DNA of 64,000 bases from Rheinheimera sp. MMS21-TC3 (GCF_032229285.1 NZ_CP135084.1:1240001-1304000), one strand, 5' to 3'. Shown: positions 43,487 to 52,578, numbered from the stretch's first letter. A program made the numbers and translations. The notes: generated from the letters alone by a model not told the origin.

Positions 43487-43999
43487 GGTAAGAAATTCAA
43501 TTTCTTGCTCTGTCGAGCAGCGGCCTAAGATCTGGTTACGATGCGGATAACGGCCAAAGCGATCTATGATAACTTTGTGTTTAAGCTCTGCCTCATAACG
43601 GAAGGGCGCATAGTGTTTAAATAAGGCTTCTGCTTGAATGTGAATTGGCCTAGATTCGCTATGCATATAGGGCATAAGCAAAAAACCGCACTCTTGGTCA
43701 TTAAGTTCGGCTAGTAGATTCGCAGCGACAACTTCTTGCGCTAAAACTAACGCCATAGGATCTTGAGCAAAAGCTAAAGGTGTGTCGCGATAAATATTGC
43801 GTGAAAACTGATCTAAGATAATTATCTCAGCTAAGCGCCCCTTTGCTGTGCTGCGCCAAGTGTATAATTCGCCAGCAGAAGCTTGTTGTAATAAACTTAA
43901 ATAGCGCTTCTTAAGCAAAGCATCAAATGCAGGATCAAACTTCTTCCATTGATCTGGATCAATTTCGTTAAACCAAAATGTAAGTATTTCTTCTAACAT
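43466..43999 (-). CDS. DUF924 family protein
   Basis: 177 aa all-helical protein. Signature ILTFWFNEIDPDQWKKFDPA, GRLAEIIILDQFSRNIYRDT and LLMPYMHSESRPIHIQ, with HKVIIDRFGRYPHRNQILGR, is typical of the family (a TPR-like fold of unknown function). AAGGTAACG precedes the ATG. Divergent from the ferredoxin gene, with an FNR box in the shared spacer. Confidence 0.9.
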   Translation of the reverse strand: MLEEILTFWFNEIDPDQWKKFDPAFDALLKKRYLSLLQQASAGELYTWRSTAKGRLAEIIILDQFSRNIYRDTPLAFAQDPMALVLAQEVVAANLLAELNDQECGFLLMPYMHSESRPIHIQAEALFKHYAPFRYEAELKHKVIIDRFGRYPHRNQILGRCSTEQEIEFLTLPDSSF

Positions 44000-44134
44000 T
44001 CGTTACCTTATTCATTGCCAGACATTGAGTCTAATTCTTAGTAAAGACTAATGATTGTGGCCTATAACTAGATAAATAACTACCGCTTAATATGGCTGTT
44101 ACCACTATTTAATATAAGCATAGCGGCGATATTG

Positions 44135-44148
44135 TTGATAGAGATCAA
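44135..44148. promoter_or_regulatory. FNR box upstream of the ferredoxin
   Basis: TTGATAGAGATCAA, perfect consensus, centred about 68 bases from the ferredoxin start, in the spacer shared with the divergent DUF924 gene. Confidence 0.85.
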
Positions 44149-44208
44149 GGCAAGCTGCTACTAATCTGTTTAAATAGACTGCTCTATCCCATTTAGGAGT
44201 AATTAAGC

Positions 44209-44403
44209 TTGCCAGCACTAATAGAGGTATCCTGTATCAATTGTGACATGTGCGTGCCTGAATGCCCAAATGATGCTATTAGTATGGGCGCAGTGCATTA
44301 TCAGGTGACTGCTGAGCTTTGTACTGAATGTGAGGGCTTTTATGATAAGCCTACTTGTATTGCCGTTTGCCCTATAGATTGCATTGAGCTAATTCCAGCT
44401 TAG
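44209..44403 (+). CDS. yfhL: YfhL-type 2[4Fe-4S] ferredoxin
   Basis: 64 aa. Two cluster motifs: CINCDMCVPECP and CTECEGFYDKPTCIAVCP; the long spacing in the second is typical of YfhL/Alvin ferredoxins. The start is TTG 44209 with AGGAG 10 bases upstream; no ATG is available ahead of the first Cys. Shorter than E. coli YfhL (86 aa). Closeness to trhP and a shared type of FNR control suggest that it supplies electrons to TrhP. Confidence 0.85.
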   Translation: MPALIEVSCINCDMCVPECPNDAISMGAVHYQVTAELCTECEGFYDKPTCIAVCPIDCIELIPA

Positions 44404-44565
44404 TTAGTAGTTATGTAACTAACTTTTTACCTATCTAGTTGAAATATAATTGTTGAACAGTCGTTCTACTGCCAATTAAGGTAACATAGGCTTATTCTGA
44501 GCCTTTATTTAGGCTTAAAGCCCTTTATATAGCGCTGTTAGCTATACATTTAATTGGAGACTAGA

Positions 44566-45327
44566 ATGACATTTTCTCGCTATATCGCGCTAATTGGATT
44601 TACTGCAAGTTTAAGTCAGGCTGCCTTTGCAGCTGATAAAACACCAGAAGTGATTGAGTTTTTACAAAAGCAAGGCTTAGAGGTAGTAGATACCTTTAAA
44701 ACTGATGCTGGCTTAACAGGATATGCAGTGACGGTTAATGGTCGTGCCTTAAGTGTCTATTTAACACCTGATAATAACTATGCTTTGATAGGCAATTTAA
44801 TAGATGCCAAAGGTAATGACCTAGGGGCCGCTGCCATTCAGCGCTTGATCTCTGGCCCTGCAAATGACAAAGCTTGGCACTTATTAGAAAAATCTAATTG
44901 GGTTGCAGATGGTAAAGATAGCGCGCCACGCATTATTTATACTTTTACTGATCCTAATTGTCCTTATTGCCATAAGTTTCGTGAAGCTGCGGCTGCCGAG
45001 ATAGCGGCAGGTACAGTGCAATTGCGGCATATTATGGTTGGTATTATTCGCCAAGATAGCCCATCTCAAGCTGCTAATATTTTAGGCTCGTCTGATCCGG
45101 TCAAAACCTTATTGCAACACCATACAATGTTAGGCAAAGGTGGTATTAAGCAAGATCAAACTGCGATTAAAAATGGCCATGCTGCTGTTAATAATAATAC
45201 GCAGTTATTACGCCAATTAGGTTATTCAGCAACGCCAACCAGTTTTTATAAAGATGAAAACGGTCAAGTGATTAGCGTGCAAGGCTTACCTAGACCCGAT
45301 GCGCTGAATAAAATGTTAGGTAAATAA
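44566..45327 (+). CDS. dsbG: DsbG-like periplasmic disulfide isomerase
   Basis: 253 aa from ATG 44566, which has GGAG upstream; the open frame begins four codons earlier at TTG. Signal to SQAAFAADK. N-terminal dimerisation domain, then thioredoxin domain with CPYC in FTDPNCPYCHKFRE and cis-Pro loop SATPTSFY. CPYC is the DsbG active site rather than the CGYC of DsbC. The stop overlaps the next gene start by one base. Confidence 0.88.
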   Translation: MTFSRYIALIGFTASLSQAAFAADKTPEVIEFLQKQGLEVVDTFKTDAGLTGYAVTVNGRALSVYLTPDNNYALIGNLIDAKGNDLGAAAIQRLISGPANDKAWHLLEKSNWVADGKDSAPRIIYTFTDPNCPYCHKFREAAAAEIAAGTVQLRHIMVGIIRQDSPSQAANILGSSDPVKTLLQHHTMLGKGGIKQDQTAIKNGHAAVNNNTQLLRQLGYSATPTSFYKDENGQVISVQGLPRPDALNKMLGK

Positions 45328-46139
45328 TGATAGCCGTTAATCTTGGGCCTTTAGCCTTGCCAGTATCTCCTTTATTAATGTTAATAAGTGTCATTATTGG
45401 TTTTACGGTGACCTCATTAGTTGCTAAAAAAGCAGGTGAACAGCATAAGGAAAGTGCTTCTAATGCTTTATTTATAATATTGCTAACAGCCTTAGTTGTG
45501 GGGCGTTTCGTTTTTGTGCTGCGGTTTGCCGATAGCTATGACAGCTTTTGGCAAATGCTGGATATACGCGATCGCGGTATTGATTATATGGCGGCCTTAT
45601 TTAGCGCAATAGTCGTGCTATTTATTCAATTAAAGCAGCGTCAGCTGCGCAAAGCCTTGTTATCTGGCGTAATAACTATGATAGCGTTATTTACGCTTTT
45701 TACTTTAGTCATCACAGCAGGTCAGGCGCAAGCTGTGCTGCCCGATACGAGTTTTATGCAACTAGACGGTAAAAAAGTAAAGATAACTGATATTAGTCAA
45801 CAGCGGCCTACCGTAGTTAATTTATGGGCTAGCTGGTGTCCACCTTGCCGGCGTGAAATGCCTGTTTTGCAAAAAGCTGAACAGCGTTATGCTGATATTA
45901 GCTTTATTTTACTTAACCAGCGCGAGCCAACCGCCACTGTAGAACACTTTTTACAGCAAAATGGTTTAAGCTTTAAGCATGTATTGTTAGATAATAAAGG
46001 CGATATGGCAACCGCTATGGCCGCCTTTGGTTTACCTATAACTTTGTATTTTGATGCCAATGGTCGCTTAGTTCATAGCCATATGGGCGAGTTATCAGCG
46101 GCTAGTTTGCAACAAAGTATTGAGCAGTACTTAAAATAG
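45327..46139 (+). CDS. Membrane-anchored TlpA/DsbE-like thioredoxin
   Basis: 270 aa. The N-terminal ~130 residues hold about four membrane helices (LMLISVIIGFTVTSLVA, ALFIILLTALVVGRFVFVL, YMAALFSAIVVLFIQL, MIALFTLFTLVITAGQAQA). Then follows a periplasmic thioredoxin fold with WASWCPPCRREMP and FGLPITLYFD. Coupled to dsbG, so it likely keeps DsbG reduced. The membrane part resembles the N-terminal region of Lgt-like/TlpA fusions rather than a DsbD-type CcdA domain; how it receives electrons is not evident. Confidence 0.75.
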   Translation: MIAVNLGPLALPVSPLLMLISVIIGFTVTSLVAKKAGEQHKESASNALFIILLTALVVGRFVFVLRFADSYDSFWQMLDIRDRGIDYMAALFSAIVVLFIQLKQRQLRKALLSGVITMIALFTLFTLVITAGQAQAVLPDTSFMQLDGKKVKITDISQQRPTVVNLWASWCPPCRREMPVLQKAEQRYADISFILLNQREPTATVEHFLQQNGLSFKHVLLDNKGDMATAMAAFGLPITLYFDANGRLVHSHMGELSAASLQQSIEQYLK

Positions 46140-46158
46140 CTAAACACTAAACACGCGC

Positions 46159-47238
46159 TTAGTGCAGAGCAACGGCTTTAATTTGTACATATAACGGCAT
46201 ATTTATGGCAAGTTTTAGCCGCTGTGCTGATTGTTTAGTAATTAAGGCTTGTAGCGGTTGTTGTTCAACCTTTAGCTGCACTAATACTTCGGCAGGGTGC
46301 TCGGCATCACGCAAACCGGTAATAGTAGCTTGTAGCTGATTATTCACCGAGCTGTGTTCTAAAGGTTGTAAACTCAGGGCGACATCTCTAGCTTGAATGC
46401 GCAGCCTGCAGCTATTTTGCTCAGGCAGTTGAGCGCTAGTTTGCCCTTGCTGGCTTAATGGCTTTGGTACTTGTAATTGCTGCTTACCTAATTGCAAACT
46501 TAACAAGTTAGGATCTTGGTTAGGCTTAATTTGGCAGTGCAAAACAGACATAGCACCAAAGGCAGCAAACGGAGCTAAGTTTAGCTGTTGCTGTAACTCC
46601 CCTTGGCTAATGACTTGGCCTTGATCAACAAGCACTATATAGTCAGCTAGTTGCACTATATCTTCGAGTTGATGGCTGACTAATAACATAGGAATTTTGC
46701 ATTGCTGGGCAACCTGCTGCAAATAAGGCAATATTTCTTGTTTACTGGGGCCGTCTAATGCGGTTAAGGGCTCGTCTAACAATAATAGCTGTGGGCTAGT
46801 TAATAAGGCGCGTCCTAAGGCAATGCGTTGGCGCTGACCGCCTGATAGCTGGGCTAAATCTAGGGCGAGTAAAGGCTCAAGTTGCAGCATAATTATTACC
46901 TGCTCTGGCTGTAACTTTTGTTGGGCTTTAGGTGTGCGTTTATAGCCGTATAATAAATTATCTCTTACCGATAAATGGACCAATAAACTGGCTTCTTGAA
47001 ACACCATGCCAAGACGGCGTTTATGGATAGGCACTGAGGCTCTACCCTGCAGCCAGTTTTGCTGTTGAAAACTAATCTGGCCTTGGCTGTTTGGCTCTAA
47101 GCCGGCAATAGCACGCAGTAAGCTGGTTTTACCACAACCTGAACGACCAAAAATAGCCGTTACGCCTGTGCTGGGAAGTTGGCAATTAACTTGCAGCATA
47201 AAATGCCGCCGCGGCAAGCTAAAATTTAAATTAATCAT
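46159..47238 (-). CDS. modC: Molybdate ABC transporter, ATP-binding ModC
   Basis: 359 aa. Walker A FGRSGCGKTSL, ABC signature QLSGGQRQRIALGRAL, Walker B LLLLDEPLTALD, H-loop SHQLED. The C-terminal region (residues about 290-355) is a Mop-type molybdate-binding domain (..LQATITGLRDAEHPAEVLVQ). It overlaps modB by 4 bases and is the last gene of the minus-strand molybdenum operon. Confidence 0.93.
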   Translation of the reverse strand: MINLNFSLPRRHFMLQVNCQLPSTGVTAIFGRSGCGKTSLLRAIAGLEPNSQGQISFQQQNWLQGRASVPIHKRRLGMVFQEASLLVHLSVRDNLLYGYKRTPKAQQKLQPEQVIIMLQLEPLLALDLAQLSGGQRQRIALGRALLTSPQLLLLDEPLTALDGPSKQEILPYLQQVAQQCKIPMLLVSHQLEDIVQLADYIVLVDQGQVISQGELQQQLNLAPFAAFGAMSVLHCQIKPNQDPNLLSLQLGKQQLQVPKPLSQQGQTSAQLPEQNSCRLRIQARDVALSLQPLEHSSVNNQLQATITGLRDAEHPAEVLVQLKVEQQPLQALITKQSAQRLKLAINMPLYVQIKAVALH

Positions 47239-47933
47239 AATCTTACCAATGAAAAGCGGCGCTGAGCAGTATACACCAGCGATAACACTATAAAAGCGGC
47301 GATCAACATACCTAACGACAAGGTATGGGCAGCGGCATAATCCATTGCTTCGGCATAATCATAAATTAACACTGATAACACTCGGGTTTCGCCAGGAATA
47401 CTGCCCCCCAACATTAAAATAACGCCAAACTCACCTAAAGTATGAGCGAAACTAAGCGTCGTGGCGACAATAAAACCACCACGACAAAGCGGCAAGGTTA
47501 CAGTGAAAAACCTGTCGAGTTTACTCGCGCCTAAACTGGCCGCAACTTCAAGCGGCCGGCGGCCCATATCCCGAAAGGCTTGCAATAAAGGCTGCACAGC
47601 AAAGGGTAAAGAGTAAACAACCGAGGCAATTAAAATACCGGTAAAGCTAAAAGCTAAATGGTTTAAGCCTAAACTTTGTAAGGTGCCGCCAACAGCACCA
47701 TGCGGACCAAGTAGCATTAGCATATAAAAGCCTAATACAGTAGGGGGTAATACTAAGGGAAGGGCAACAATAGCTTGTACTGCTATACGCAACTTACTAT
47801 GGCCGGAAGCCAACCAAGAGGCGATAGGGGTGGCGATAATTAATAAAATTAAGGTGGTATAACTACATAACTTAATGGTTAGCCAAATAGCCTGCCAATC
47901 GGCTGCGGTTAACTTAGTTAAGCTAAGCTCCAT
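47235..47933 (-). CDS. modB: Molybdate ABC transporter, permease ModB
   Basis: 232 aa with about five helices. The permease EAA-type loop is EVAASLGASKLDRFFTVTLPLCRGG, and FAHTLGEFGVILMLGGSIPG is strongly conserved in ModB. It sits 57 bases after moaE in the same direction. Confidence 0.93.
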   Translation of the reverse strand: MELSLTKLTAADWQAIWLTIKLCSYTTLILLIIATPIASWLASGHSKLRIAVQAIVALPLVLPPTVLGFYMLMLLGPHGAVGGTLQSLGLNHLAFSFTGILIASVVYSLPFAVQPLLQAFRDMGRRPLEVAASLGASKLDRFFTVTLPLCRGGFIVATTLSFAHTLGEFGVILMLGGSIPGETRVLSVLIYDYAEAMDYAAAHTLSLGMLIAAFIVLSLVYTAQRRFSLVRL

Positions 47934-47989
47934 ATTTACCTATCCCTTGCGGTTACTGTATTCGCTACTATCACAACTACTAGTACAAG

Positions 47990-48436
47990 CTACCAGCGTT
48001 TAATGGCAGCTTGATCACTGGCTTTGGCGGCTACCCAGTATTCTTGTTCTGTAGTGTGCTCTTTTTTCCAAAATGGCGCCGTATTTTTTAAGTAATCCAT
48101 TATAAACTGGGCTGCTTCAAAAGCTGCAACACGATGTGGGCTAGTAACGCCGACAAAGACTATTTGCTCATTAGGCAATAAAGTGCCCACCCGATGAATA
48201 ATACGCACACCACCAAGCTGCCAGCGCTGTTGAGCCTGCTTAGCAATATCCTCTAAGGCCCGCTCGGTCATGCCTGGGTAATGCTCTAAAGTCATGGCTT
48301 TTAAAGTGCTGTTGGCAAGTTCACGCACTAAACCGGTAAATATAACCACAGCGCCACAGCTGACATTAGTACTTAAGCTGGCATATTCATCAGCCATATT
48401 AAAATCTGCTTGTTGTACGCTAATAGATAGTGTCAT
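47990..48436 (-). CDS. moaE: Molybdopterin synthase catalytic subunit MoaE
   Basis: Converts precursor Z to molybdopterin with sulfur carried by MoaD. The start is placed at ATG 48436 (MTLSISVQQADFNM), one base after the moaD stop. Features: CGAVVIFTGLVRE, LEHYPGMTE, VGTLLPNEQIVFVGVTSPHR and KNTAPFWKKEH with the catalytic Lys. Confidence 0.93.
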   Translation of the reverse strand: MTLSISVQQADFNMADEYASLSTNVSCGAVVIFTGLVRELANSTLKAMTLEHYPGMTERALEDIAKQAQQRWQLGGVRIIHRVGTLLPNEQIVFVGVTSPHRVAAFEAAQFIMDYLKNTAPFWKKEHTTEQEYWVAAKASDQAAIKRW

Positions 48437-48437
48437 G

Positions 48438-48713
48438 TTAGCCGCCAGTAACAGGTGGGAAAAAGGCGAGCTCATCATTAGCTTTTACTTCTGTGCTTGT
48501 AGGCACCAGTTGCTGATTTAAAGCGCATAATAAATCTGCTTGACTTAATGCGTGTTGCCAAAGACTATCTTTAGCTTGTAATTGGGCTAATACAGCGGCA
48601 ATAGTTACTGTTTTTGCTGCTGAGGCATTGCTAGTTAATGAGCTTAAGTTAAATTCTAGTTGGCCGCATTGTAAGCGCTCGCGCAGGGCGGCAAAAAATA
48701 AGATCTTAATCAT
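48438..48713 (-). CDS. moaD: Molybdopterin synthase sulfur carrier MoaD
   Basis: 91 aa ubiquitin-fold protein ending in the required Gly-Gly (FFPPVTGG). N-terminus IKILFFAALRERL is the MoaD pattern. Encoded directly before moaE. Confidence 0.92.
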   Translation of the reverse strand: MIKILFFAALRERLQCGQLEFNLSSLTSNASAAKTVTIAAVLAQLQAKDSLWQHALSQADLLCALNQQLVPTSTEVKANDELAFFPPVTGG

Positions 48714-48729
48714 GGTAATACCTTTTTAC

Positions 48730-49245
48730 TTAATTATCTTCTAACAAATAATGGCCTGACTTGCCGCCGGTTTTTTCAATTAAACGAATATCGGTTATTT
48801 GCATGGCTTTATCAACGGCTTTGCACATATCGTAAATGGTTAAAGCCGCTACCGATACTGCGGTTAAGGCTTCCATTTCAACACCAGTTTGGCCACTTAA
48901 TACGCAAAGGCTTTGCAGCTTAATCTGGCCATTGGCAGCATCTAATGTAAAGTCGATACTGACTTTACTTAACATCAGCGGATGACAAAGCGGGATTAAA
49001 TCACTGGTTTTTTTTGCGGCCATAATACCGGCAATACGGGCGGTGGCTAACACATCCCCTTTTTTAATTAATGCTTGTTCAATAAGGGCAACTACTTCTG
49101 GCTGGGTATTAATAGTGGCTGCAGCCCTAGCTTCACGTTTGGTGCTAACTTTATCTGATACATCCACCATGCTAGCTGCGCCATCTTTATCCAGATGAGT
49201 TAGCTGTAAATCACTATCGGCTTGGTTAAAAAAACTATCCTTCAT
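48730..49245 (-). CDS. moaC: Cyclic pyranopterin monophosphate synthase MoaC
   Basis: 171 aa from ATG 49245, chosen because GGAG sits 6 bases upstream within the moaB end; the open frame extends 17 codons further. Features: [47 protein letters not shown] and KTGGKSGHY. It works with MoaA in the first step of Moco synthesis. Note [10 protein letters not shown] replaces the usual LxxxGxAxMV. Confidence 0.93.
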   Translation of the reverse strand: MKDSFFNQADSDLQLTHLDKDGAASMVDVSDKVSTKREARAAATINTQPEVVALIEQALIKKGDVLATARIAGIMAAKKTSDLIPLCHPLMLSKVSIDFTLDAANGQIKLQSLCVLSGQTGVEMEALTAVSVAALTIYDMCKAVDKAMQITDIRLIEKTGGKSGHYLLEDN

Positions 49246-49246
49246 A

Positions 49247-49789
49247 TTAAGCTCCATTACAGCTATTAAGTGGGCTATTTTTAACGTGGGCAACAAAGTT
49301 ACATGGCCCAGTGCGGCTATCTAGTTGCGGTAAAATTAACTGCTCCATGGCTAAGCGACAGGCGCCACCTGAACCTGGCATAGCAAAAATTAAGCTATGA
49401 TTAGCAAAGCCCGCTAAGGCACCAGACTGCATAGCCGCCGAGCCTAATTCCGCAAAAGAAAGCTGGCGAAATAATTCACCAAAACCTGGAATAGGCGTGT
49501 CGATTAAGGCGCTAACCGTGCTAACAGTGCAATTACCCGCAGCAAAGCCGGTGCCACCGTTGATTAAAATAACTTGAATGTTTTCATCTTGGCTCCACTG
49601 GTTAAGGGTGGCAGTAATAGCCGCAATATTATTTTTATGAATAGCCCGCGCTGCAACAATGTGGCCAGCTTGCTGGCATAGGTTAGCAAGTAAGTCGCCA
49701 CTAGTGTCACTTTCAGCGCTGCGGCTGTCAGATATAGTCATTACGGCAAGCTTAAGGGCGTAAAACTGATTTAATTTGGCTTTGGCCAT
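49247..49789 (-). CDS. moaB: Molybdenum cofactor biosynthesis protein MoaB
   Basis: 180 aa of the MoaB/Mog family, which adenylates molybdopterin. Motifs: [50 protein letters not shown] and [16 protein letters not shown]. It starts 23 bases after mobA's upstream end and precedes moaC with a 1-base gap. Confidence 0.92.
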   Translation of the reverse strand: MAKAKLNQFYALKLAVMTISDSRSAESDTSGDLLANLCQQAGHIVAARAIHKNNIAAITATLNQWSQDENIQVILINGGTGFAAGNCTVSTVSALIDTPIPGFGELFRQLSFAELGSAAMQSGALAGFANHSLIFAMPGSGGACRLAMEQLILPQLDSRTGPCNFVAHVKNSPLNSCNGA

Positions 49790-49812
49790 TATCTTAACTC
49801 CAAAATAGATGG

Positions 49813-50394
49813 CTAATTGCTAGATTTACTCTGTTTTTGAGCAGTCTGCAAAGAACAGCTTAATGTTGTTTGTTGCTGTAAAAACGCCTGCCAGTCAGCA
49901 GGGGTATTGGTATTGAGCAACTGTGTTTCATCAATGTCGACTGAACTAGCATTTAAAGCGTTTAATAACTGCTTAATTGAACGCTGCTGTTTAGTTAGTT
50001 GTTGGCTAATAACGTGCTGTAATTGGCTGTTAATCGTTAGCAAACAGGGTAAGGGGCTTTGGTTAAAGCAGGCTGCAGCTGCGCTTTGTTGCAGTAATAG
50101 TTGTAACGCCTGAGTACTCAGTAAAGGTGTATCTATAGGCAATACTAATAACCGCTTATGCTGACAGTGCGGCAGTGCTGCTAAAATACCTGCTAAAGGC
50201 CCTTGCTCAGGTTGCAAATCTTGAATATAACCTTTTTGGTTGCGGCTAATTAAAACTTGGCTAGCTCCAGCCTGCGTAGCTAATTGCTGCATATGTTGCA
50301 ATAAGCTTTGACCTGCGAATTGCAAGCAGGCTTTATCTTGGCCCATACGGCTTGATTTACCGCCAGCTAAAATTAAGACACTAAATTTACTCAT
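49813..50394 (-). CDS. mobA: Molybdenum cofactor guanylyltransferase MobA
   Basis: Adds GMP to molybdopterin to give MGD needed by NarG. 193 aa; N-terminal LILAGGKSSRMGQDKACLQF is the nucleotidyltransferase signature, then LISRN and LLVLPIDTPLLS. The C-terminal region is Gln-rich. ATG 3 bases after moaA's stop. Confidence 0.92.
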   Translation of the reverse strand: MSKFSVLILAGGKSSRMGQDKACLQFAGQSLLQHMQQLATQAGASQVLISRNQKGYIQDLQPEQGPLAGILAALPHCQHKRLLVLPIDTPLLSTQALQLLLQQSAAAACFNQSPLPCLLTINSQLQHVISQQLTKQQRSIKQLLNALNASSVDIDETQLLNTNTPADWQAFLQQQTTLSCSLQTAQKQSKSSN

Positions 50395-50397
50395 TTT

Positions 50398-51369
50398 TTA
50401 GCCGCCAATCATAGCTAAATGGCGAGTTGAGCCGCTGTTGTCATCTAATAAATAATGGGTTTGTGCTTTGGTTAAAATAGCGGCTTGTAAAAACTGCATA
50501 ACGGGCTCTGGATCGTCAGAGGCGAGTAAATGACGTAAGTTTTGATGCTGCTCGGTAAATAAGCATAAAAATAACTTAGCTTGGCTAGACACTCGTAAGC
50601 GATTGCAATCAGCACAAAAGTCTTTGCTATAAGGCATAATTAAGCCAATTTTACCTTGATAATCCGCATGGCTATATTCTAATGCTGGGCCATCAGAGAT
50701 ACCTTTAGCCTGTAGTTGCCAACCTTGCTCTAATAAAGTTTGTTGAATGCTGCTGCCACTTAAATGCTGCTTTTGATAAAAAGCGGTATTGTCGTTAGTG
50801 CGCATAAGCTCGATAAAGCGCAGTGATACCGGCCGGTCTTTTACAAACTGCTGAAAGTCAGGTAAAGCCAGTGCATTATGTTGCCGTAACAAAACCGTAT
50901 TAATTTTTACTTGTTTAATGCCAACCGCTTTTGCATGTTCTATACCTTCTAGAATGTCGGCTAGTCTATCTTGGCCGGTTACCAAATGAAAAGTAGCTGG
51001 ATCTAAGCTATCAATACTGACATTAATAGCATCTAAGCCAGCTGCCTTTAATACCACAGCATCGCGTTTTAAACGATAGCCATTGGTGGTTAAAGCAACC
51101 TTTTCAATACCAGGTATAGCTTTACAAGTCGCGATAATTTCACATAAATCTTTACGTAAAGCGGGCTCGCCACCGGTGATCCGCACTTTTTTAGTGCCTA
51201 ACTTTGCAAAAGCTGTCACTAAGCGTTTAATTTCGGGTAAGGTAATTTCACCTGAGCGTGAGTTACAATCATTGCCATCGGGTAGGCAGTAGGTACAGCG
51301 AAAGTTACAACTTTCGGTGATAGAGAGCCGCAAATAGGTAAAGCGGCGCGAGAATGCGTCTACTAACAT
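50398..51369 (-). CDS. moaA: GTP 3',8-cyclase MoaA (radical SAM)
   Basis: 323 aa from ATG 51369 (MLVDAFSRRFTYLRLSITES). N-terminal cluster CNFRCTYC, GGEPALRKDL, and C-terminal second cluster CADCNRLRVSSQAKLFLC. The C-terminal end lacks the usual GG dipeptide only in part (MIGG is present). The first gene of the Moco operon, preceded by a structured leader. Confidence 0.93.
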   Translation of the reverse strand: MLVDAFSRRFTYLRLSITESCNFRCTYCLPDGNDCNSRSGEITLPEIKRLVTAFAKLGTKKVRITGGEPALRKDLCEIIATCKAIPGIEKVALTTNGYRLKRDAVVLKAAGLDAINVSIDSLDPATFHLVTGQDRLADILEGIEHAKAVGIKQVKINTVLLRQHNALALPDFQQFVKDRPVSLRFIELMRTNDNTAFYQKQHLSGSSIQQTLLEQGWQLQAKGISDGPALEYSHADYQGKIGLIMPYSKDFCADCNRLRVSSQAKLFLCLFTEQHQNLRHLLASDDPEPVMQFLQAAILTKAQTHYLLDDNSGSTRHLAMIGG

Positions 51370-51500
51370 TGAATACACCTTTCCAAATAGGGGAGGTGAA
51401 GCCGTTTCCAGCAGCACCCGGTGGCATTATTGCCACGGCTTACCGTTCATACCTACAACCTATGTAGACAGGGTAGGGGTAGAGCCGGTAGCTCGGCGTG
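51370..51500 (-). promoter_or_regulatory. Moco-riboswitch-like leader of moaA
   Basis: The minus-strand leader folds well: GTGGCA/TGCCAC hairpin (51421-51436), a GCTGGAAACGGCTTCACCTC segment like the conserved core of the Moco RNA motif, and GAGC/GCTC near 51485-51495. CACCT (minus, 51394-51398) pairs with AGGTG (51376-51380) next to the ATG, so the ribosome-binding site GGAAAGG can be hidden. The fit to the Moco motif is from memory. Confidence 0.62.
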
Positions 51501-51621
51501 ATGCATTGAGTGTAGCCTAGTCATTATGAAGTTGAAATTGCCAAAAAGGAGTGCTTATAAGCTACCTATAATGAGGTAGCTAGTAGTTTGGCAAAGCTTA
51601 TGTAAGCATTTATTTAACCGC

Positions 51622-52491
51622 TTATTCTGTTAACTCTTTGGCTAAATAATCAATTAATAAACGAATTTTGGCTGAAAGTTGGCGGTTATGTGGATATAAA
51701 GCCCAAATGGTTTCATTGGGTATTTTATAGTTATCTAATAAGGTTATAAGTTGGCCACTATCTATGTGGGGCTGCAAATAATAATTGGGCAATTGCACTA
51801 TACCTAAGCCTTTTAAAGCGGCATCGGCTAAGGCAATACCACTGTTATAGCGTAAGCGACCGCTAAGGCGAATATTGCGCTCTTTACCGCTATCAATAAA
51901 GCGCCAATAATCATTAGAGCCCATGAGGCAACTATGTTGCTCTAATTCAGATAAGCTGTGTGGCATACCGTGTTTTTTAATATAGCTAGGCGCTGCGCAG
52001 ACATAGTTACTGCGTTGGCTAAGTTTTTTAGCAATAAGAGTGGAGTCGGCCAAATTACCTATGCGAATAGCTAAATCAAAACCGTTTTCAACTAAATCCA
52101 TTTTTTGGTTAGTTAAAAAGGCGGTTACTTCAACCTCGGGGTATAGCTGAATAAAGTTATTTATTAGCGGTAAAATTTGTTGCTCGCCATAGGTAACAGG
52201 AGCAGTCAATTTTATAGTGCCTTGCGGTTTAGTTTGTAAATTAGTAATGGCGCGTTCGGCGGCTTCTAAACCGTCTAATACACCACGACAATGCTGATAA
52301 AATATCTGGCCTTCTTCTGTTAGCGACACTTTACGCGTAGTACGGTAAAACAACTTAGTGTTTAAGCGTTTTTCTAAGGCTGTGATTTGTCGGCTAACCT
52401 GAGCCGTTGAAATGCCAAGTTGTTGCGAGGCTTGAGTAAAGCTGTTTTTCTCAGCTACAGAAACAAATTCGCTAATTCCTTCCCACAACAT
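51622..52491 (-). CDS. LysR family transcriptional regulator
   Basis: 289 aa. HTH: SFTQASQQLGISTAQVSRQI then TALEKRLNTKLFYRTTRKVS. The C-terminal effector domain has LAIRIGNLADSTLIAKKL and SGIALADAALKGLGIVQLP. The target is unknown; it neither overlaps nor faces an obvious partner gene. AAGGTAGTGAA precedes the ATG. Confidence 0.9.
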   Translation of the reverse strand: MLWEGISEFVSVAEKNSFTQASQQLGISTAQVSRQITALEKRLNTKLFYRTTRKVSLTEEGQIFYQHCRGVLDGLEAAERAITNLQTKPQGTIKLTAPVTYGEQQILPLINNFIQLYPEVEVTAFLTNQKMDLVENGFDLAIRIGNLADSTLIAKKLSQRSNYVCAAPSYIKKHGMPHSLSELEQHSCLMGSNDYWRFIDSGKERNIRLSGRLRYNSGIALADAALKGLGIVQLPNYYLQPHIDSGQLITLLDNYKIPNETIWALYPHNRQLSAKIRLLIDYLAKELTE

Positions 52492-52578
52492 TTCACTACC
52501 TTTACGCCTGTGCTGATATAAGTATAAAGTGCCAGAATTTTAGCGCTATAGCAAAGCAAAAGGCCGCTAGCAACTGTC

